From contig JAIELG010000017.1 in assembly GCA_019753155.1 (NCBI GenBank), positions 1 to 49,575 on the forward strand: DNA of 49,575 bases. Reading direction: 5' to 3'. Shown here piece after piece: positions 46,797-49,575 of the stretch; within the stretch, counting starts at the first letter, position 1, and each line of letters starts with the position of its first letter. The notes beneath the pieces are model-generated. The model did no database searches and was not told where the DNA came from. It worked only from the letters and a program-made list of their open reading frames with translations. The translations under genes were made by a program, and so were the position numbers. Origin of the DNA: Burkholderiales bacterium (GTDB lineage: Bacteria > Pseudomonadota > Gammaproteobacteria > Burkholderiales > JABEVD01).

Positions 46797-46841
46797 TGAT
46801 ATAGCAGTTTCCCCGTATCTTTGCCTGGGTCTTCACTAACG

Positions 46842-47057
46842 ATGTCGCAAATCAGCGAACTGGAAAAATTCAGGGTGCCTCTGGGCGGACAGGAAATCGA
46901 GCTGCAGCAGATCGATCATGCGGCAGGTGGGATGAGTCTGCTGAGAATACGCATCCGCGAAGGCAGGCGTTTCACCATCTTCGACATCGATCCCGCGACC
47001 GCGAGGCAATGGGGGGAGGCCATGAAAATCTGGGCGACAAGCGTCGATGGACAATGA
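46842..47057 (+). CDS. Small conserved protein of unknown function beside dsrA
   Basis: This 71-residue soluble protein reads MSQISELEKFRVPLGGQEIE at the start and contains RIRIREGRRFTIFDIDP. It has no cysteine or transmembrane segment. I recall similar proteins beside dsr genes of other sulfur oxidizers (possibly annotated DUF6967), but I could not check this. The start at 46842 is chosen because the upstream part of the frame lies in the promoter region. It overlaps the Cas6-like gene by 11 bases, so translation is probably coupled. Confidence 0.7.
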   Translation: MSQISELEKFRVPLGGQEIELQQIDHAAGGMSLLRIRIREGRRFTIFDIDPATARQWGEAMKIWATSVDGQ

Positions 47058-47625
47058 AGTAAGCGACATGGTGTTCGATCTCAAGGCCGGTTTTGTGCCG
47101 GCAGACTATGCTTTTTCTCTCTGGGACGAGCTTGTCCGCATCCTGCCGTGGCTCGAAACCCTGGCGTCTGCCGGAATCCTGCCCTTAAAGGGGGCGGAGA
47201 GTGGGGGGGGCATCCTGCTGCCGCAGCGCGCGAAGCTGGTTCTGCGCCTGCCCGAAAAATCCGCGCGCAATGCGCTGGAATTGACAGGCAGTACGCTCGA
47301 TATTGGCGGCGACCTGTTCGAAGTGGGTTCAGGCAGAAAAAAATGCCTGGAACCCTACCCGACGCTGCACTCGAAGCTCGTGGCAAGCGAACAGGATGAA
47401 GCGGGTTTTCTTATCGAAATCGCCGCGAAACTGGCCGAACTCGACATCCCCTGCAAGTGGATTTGCGGCAGACGGCAAACAGGGAGGGTAGCCGGCTACA
47501 GCCTCGTGATACACGACCTCAAGCCTGCCGGCTCGATCAGACTGCAACAGACGGGGCTAGGGGATTACCGCCGCTTCGGCTGCGGCGTTTTCGTCCCGCA
47601 CAAGACGATATCCGGACTGGATTGA
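47047..47625 (+). CDS. Cas6/Cmx6-like protein without CRISPR context
   Basis: This 192-residue protein resembles the type I-MYXAN Cas6/Cmx6 family of CRISPR RNA-processing proteins. The C-terminal segment GYSLVIHDLKPAGSIRLQQ and the glycine-rich loop GLGDYRRFGCGVFVPHK (170-186) are the clearest matches. Other blocks are RILPWLE (31-37), LRLPEK (66-71) and LDIGGDLFEVG (84-94). No histidine occurs before residue 108, so the usual N-terminal catalytic histidine of Cas6 seems missing. No CRISPR array or other cas gene lies in the window. It sits between a small conserved gene and DsrC/TusA-like genes. A start at 47068 is possible. An RNA-binding role is inferred only. Confidence 0.75.
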   Translation: MDNEVSDMVFDLKAGFVPADYAFSLWDELVRILPWLETLASAGILPLKGAESGGGILLPQRAKLVLRLPEKSARNALELTGSTLDIGGDLFEVGSGRKKCLEPYPTLHSKLVASEQDEAGFLIEIAAKLAELDIPCKWICGRRQTGRVAGYSLVIHDLKPAGSIRLQQTGLGDYRRFGCGVFVPHKTISGLD

Positions 47626-47654
47626 TGGTGAATCATTTTTATTAGGAGGAAAAC

Positions 47655-47984
47655 ATGGCATACCTCATCAATGGAGCGGAAGTTGAAACCGATGGCGACG
47701 GCTACCTGCTGGAAGCCGATTTCAGCCTCGACGCCGCCAACGTCATCGCAGCATCCGAAGGCATCACACTCACCCCCGAGCACTGGAAGGTCATCGACTA
47801 CATGCGGGGCGAATACCGCGAACACGGCCATACCCCCAATTTCCGCAATATGCTGAAAGGGATACAGGAATTCTGGGCGGATGCCGACAGCAAAACCTTG
47901 TATGACCTTTTCCCCATGGGACCTGCCAAGCAGGGCGCGAAAGTCGCCGGCCTGCCGCAACCCTACGGCAAGGGAGGATACTGA
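47655..47984 (+). CDS. DsrC/TusE paralogue lacking both cysteines
   Basis: This 109-residue protein aligns over its full length with DsrC (GDGYLLEADFSLDAANVIA, LTPEHWKVIDYMR, LYDLFPMGP). The C-terminal arm reads KQGAKVAGLPQPYGKGGY: the positions of the two redox cysteines are Gly94 and Gly105, and the protein has no cysteine at all. It cannot carry sulfur in the known way. Cysteine-free DsrC-like proteins have been proposed to be regulatory (the Rsp group). AGGAGG precedes the start, and the TusA-fusion gene follows without a gap. Confidence 0.9.
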   Translation: MAYLINGAEVETDGDGYLLEADFSLDAANVIAASEGITLTPEHWKVIDYMRGEYREHGHTPNFRNMLKGIQEFWADADSKTLYDLFPMGPAKQGAKVAGLPQPYGKGGY

Positions 47985-48461
47985 ATGAACGCATTCGTCG
48001 CCCATGTCGTGCTGGATCTGAAGGGACTCACCTGCCCCGGCCCCCTGCTCGGCGCAAAGAAAATGGTGGATGAGATCGAATCAGGTCAGGTCCTGCTTCT
48101 GATATCCGATTGCCCCGGCACCCAGGACGACCTCTTCGCTTGGGCGAGGCAAACGGGCAATCAGGTTCTGCATACCGAAAAGATGTCAGGCGGCACGGGA
48201 TACTACATCCGGAAAGGCAGGAGCAAGGCGTTCAAGGCCAACGTGCTGCTCGACATCCGCGGCGTGATCTGCCCCGGCCCCATCGTCGAAGCCAAAAAGC
48301 TCCTGAACGGCATGCACCCTGGAGAAATCCTGAAGCTCACCAGCAACTGCCCCGGCATCCAGTCCGACATCGAAGGATGGGCAAGCGCAACCGGAATGAC
48401 CATCCTGGAGTCTGTCGAAACCGCTCCAGGCGAATACGATTTTTTCATCCGGAAGGGATGA
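47985..48461 (+). CDS. Tandem TusA-like sulfur carrier
   Basis: This 158-residue protein is made of two TusA-like (SirA fold) domains, about 1-78 and 85-158. Each has a CPGP motif with the candidate persulfide cysteine (Cys17 and Cys96) and, unusually, a second cysteine in a DCPG or NCPG segment (Cys43 and Cys122). TusA proteins pass sulfur to DsrEFH/DsrC or to tRNA thiolation. A fused pair could carry two sulfurs or relay between domains. The ATG directly follows the stop of the DsrC-like gene. Confidence 0.88.
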   Translation: MNAFVAHVVLDLKGLTCPGPLLGAKKMVDEIESGQVLLLISDCPGTQDDLFAWARQTGNQVLHTEKMSGGTGYYIRKGRSKAFKANVLLDIRGVICPGPIVEAKKLLNGMHPGEILKLTSNCPGIQSDIEGWASATGMTILESVETAPGEYDFFIRKG

Positions 48462-49021
48462 TGCGAGTCAAGAGTCGCTGGTTCAGGGGCGAGCGGGAAA
48501 AATCCCCGCAGGAGATTGCCGGCGCGATGGCCTTCATCCTGTGGAAAATCGCCCAGAATGCGCTCAAAAACGTGAGGCGCGCCGATTTCTATATCGAGGT
48601 CGGGCCGCAATATTTCGATTTTCTCGCGGAATTCCTGATTTTCCTGACCCAGATCGCGGACAGGATAGCCTACGAACGCCTGGAGGAAGCATCGCGCGCC
48701 GCCTTCACCACCGAACTTGCGCTCCGGGTAGCGGAAAATCTGGCGGAAAACAGGGACAGCCTGCTCGGCCTGCCTTTGGGAAAGTGCAGAAGCGAATTCA
48801 TCGATCGCCTCAACGAGCGTTCTAACGTCTATGCCGAATTCGGATATGGAACAGAAGGCCCGGATTTCGCCTTTATCCGCTGTCTCGGTCACTACATACT
48901 CGAACATGCGCAAGAGAAGGATAAACACTGGATCGTCGATCAGATCGTATCCGTGGAAGCGCCGGACGCGGTCTCAACCGTCCAGCGCGCCATGAGGGGA
49001 TTGCTCGACGAAGAATCCTGA
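48458..49021 (+). CDS. Unknown helical protein in the sulfur-linked operon
   Basis: This protein of about 187 residues is rich in predicted helix (AGAMAFILWKIAQNALKNVRR, TTELALRVAENLAENRDSL). It has no signal peptide and no clear transmembrane segment. The start (MMRVKSRWFRGE) overlaps the TusA-like stop by ATGA. Cysteines are few and not in motifs. I do not recognise a family. Its fixed place between TusA-like and dioxygenase genes suggests a shared pathway. Confidence 0.75.
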   Translation: MMRVKSRWFRGEREKSPQEIAGAMAFILWKIAQNALKNVRRADFYIEVGPQYFDFLAEFLIFLTQIADRIAYERLEEASRAAFTTELALRVAENLAENRDSLLGLPLGKCRSEFIDRLNERSNVYAEFGYGTEGPDFAFIRCLGHYILEHAQEKDKHWIVDQIVSVEAPDAVSTVQRAMRGLLDEES

Positions 49022-49023
49022 AT

Positions 49024-49575
49024 ATGGATAATGAACGCTACCTGCGCTGGCGCGACAGGAAATTCGGGCAATCGCCTGTCTCCATCGACGAATTGATCGT
49101 CGAAGTCGGCGACCTGCATGCGCTCACGCCTGGCGAACACGCGGCGATACTCGATCGCTGCAAAAGAAGCAACCTGGCAATCTATGCAAGCCGCACCATT
49201 GATCCGGACATGCGGCGCTTTGGCAGGCAATTCGGCCTCGAAAGCCTGGATGCCAACTGGCTCTCGGGAGAAGACGGCGTCTCCAGAATCGCCGTGTCGA
49301 AGGATGGGCAAGGCTATATCCCCTATACCGACAAGCCGATCAAATGGCATACCGACGGCTATTACAATCCGCCCGAACGCAAAATCCGCGCGATGCTGCT
49401 GCATTGCGTGCGTAGCGCTTCCCTGGGCGGGGAGAATCGCCTGATGGATCACGAAATCCTGTATTGCCTGCTGCGGGACGAAAATCCGGATTTCGTGCGC
49501 GCCCTGTCCGAACCCGATGCAATGACGATACCCGAGCGCATGGGTGAAAACCATGTTGCGCGCAAAGCCGAAACG
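49024..49575 (+). CDS. TauD/TfdA-like Fe(II)/2-oxoglutarate dioxygenase, partial
   Basis: The first 184 codons of a gene cut by the window end are present. KWHTDGYYNPP contains the HxD iron-binding pair (His109, Asp111) of the TauD/TfdA/clavaminate-synthase-like fold, and the flanking sequence fits (MLLHCVRSASLGGENRLMDH). The distal histidine and the arginine for 2-oxoglutarate lie outside the window. TauD releases sulfite from sulfonates, so a link to sulfur metabolism is plausible, but the substrate cannot be read from this fragment. It follows the previous gene by two bases. Confidence 0.82.
   Translation, partial: MDNERYLRWRDRKFGQSPVSIDELIVEVGDLHALTPGEHAAILDRCKRSNLAIYASRTIDPDMRRFGRQFGLESLDANWLSGEDGVSRIAVSKDGQGYIPYTDKPIKWHTDGYYNPPERKIRAMLLHCVRSASLGGENRLMDHEILYCLLRDENPDFVRALSEPDAMTIPERMGENHVARKAET

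Noticed and set aside
46842-49575. CRISPR-Cas locus around the Cas6-like gene
   Set aside because: No regularly spaced repeats and no cas1, cas2 or effector genes are visible. All neighbours are sulfur-type or unknown genes.

Overview
The window looks like the chromosome of a chemolithotrophic betaproteobacterium, most likely a Nitrosomonadales sulfur or iron oxidizer of the Gallionellaceae/Sulfuricellaceae type. The metG/apbC/dcd, rplU-rpmA-obgE-proB and rppH/proS neighbourhoods are betaproteobacterial. A full oxidative dsr operon in the Allochromatium order (A B E F H C M K L J O P N) shows the sulfur oxidation lifestyle. The placement rests on gene content and order only.

Layout. 1-181: short intergenic repeats. 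182-7232 (minus): six genes for a membrane complex like hydrogenase-4/complex I (HyfBCEFGI). Its large subunit lacks the NiFe-binding cysteines, so it is an Ehr-type complex rather than a hydrogenase. 7252-18177: housekeeping genes (metG, apbC, dcd, folA, a periplasmic Deg protease, a Lon-like protease, a WrbA-like flavoprotein, yihY, and a TlpA-like thioredoxin with crcB). 18178-20782: an MBOAT plus AlgJ/AlgX-like O-acetylation pair. 20973-28431: DUF4260, a lytic transglycosylase, proS, rppH, proB, obgE, rpmA, rplU and ispB, then tRNA-Pro(CGG). 28661-33460 (minus): a signalling block with GGDEF-hemerythrin, a CZB chemoreceptor, a PAS sensor and an EAL-CBS-GGDEF protein. 33549-34320: decayed toxin-antitoxin remains with one intact antitoxin. 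34474-34570: a near-consensus sigma-54 promoter directly followed by two hairpins and a U-tract, predicted to be a roughly 71-nt small RNA. 34569-34667 (minus): a 32-residue membrane peptide. 34854-46610 (minus): dsrABEFHCMKLJOPN. 46842-49575 (plus): a divergent operon cut by the window edge.

How the parts work together. DsrE/F/H, DsrC and TusA-type proteins carry sulfane sulfur to reverse-acting DsrAB. DsrC then exchanges electrons with the DsrMKJOP membrane complex, DsrL links the system to NAD(P)H, and DsrN amidates siroheme. The divergent operon encodes a 71-residue conserved protein, a Cas6/Cmx6-like protein with no CRISPR array nearby, a DsrC paralogue that has lost both redox cysteines, a tandem TusA fusion, an unknown helical protein and a TauD/TfdA-like dioxygenase. 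This operon and the sigma-54 small RNA are the best candidates for undescribed biology.
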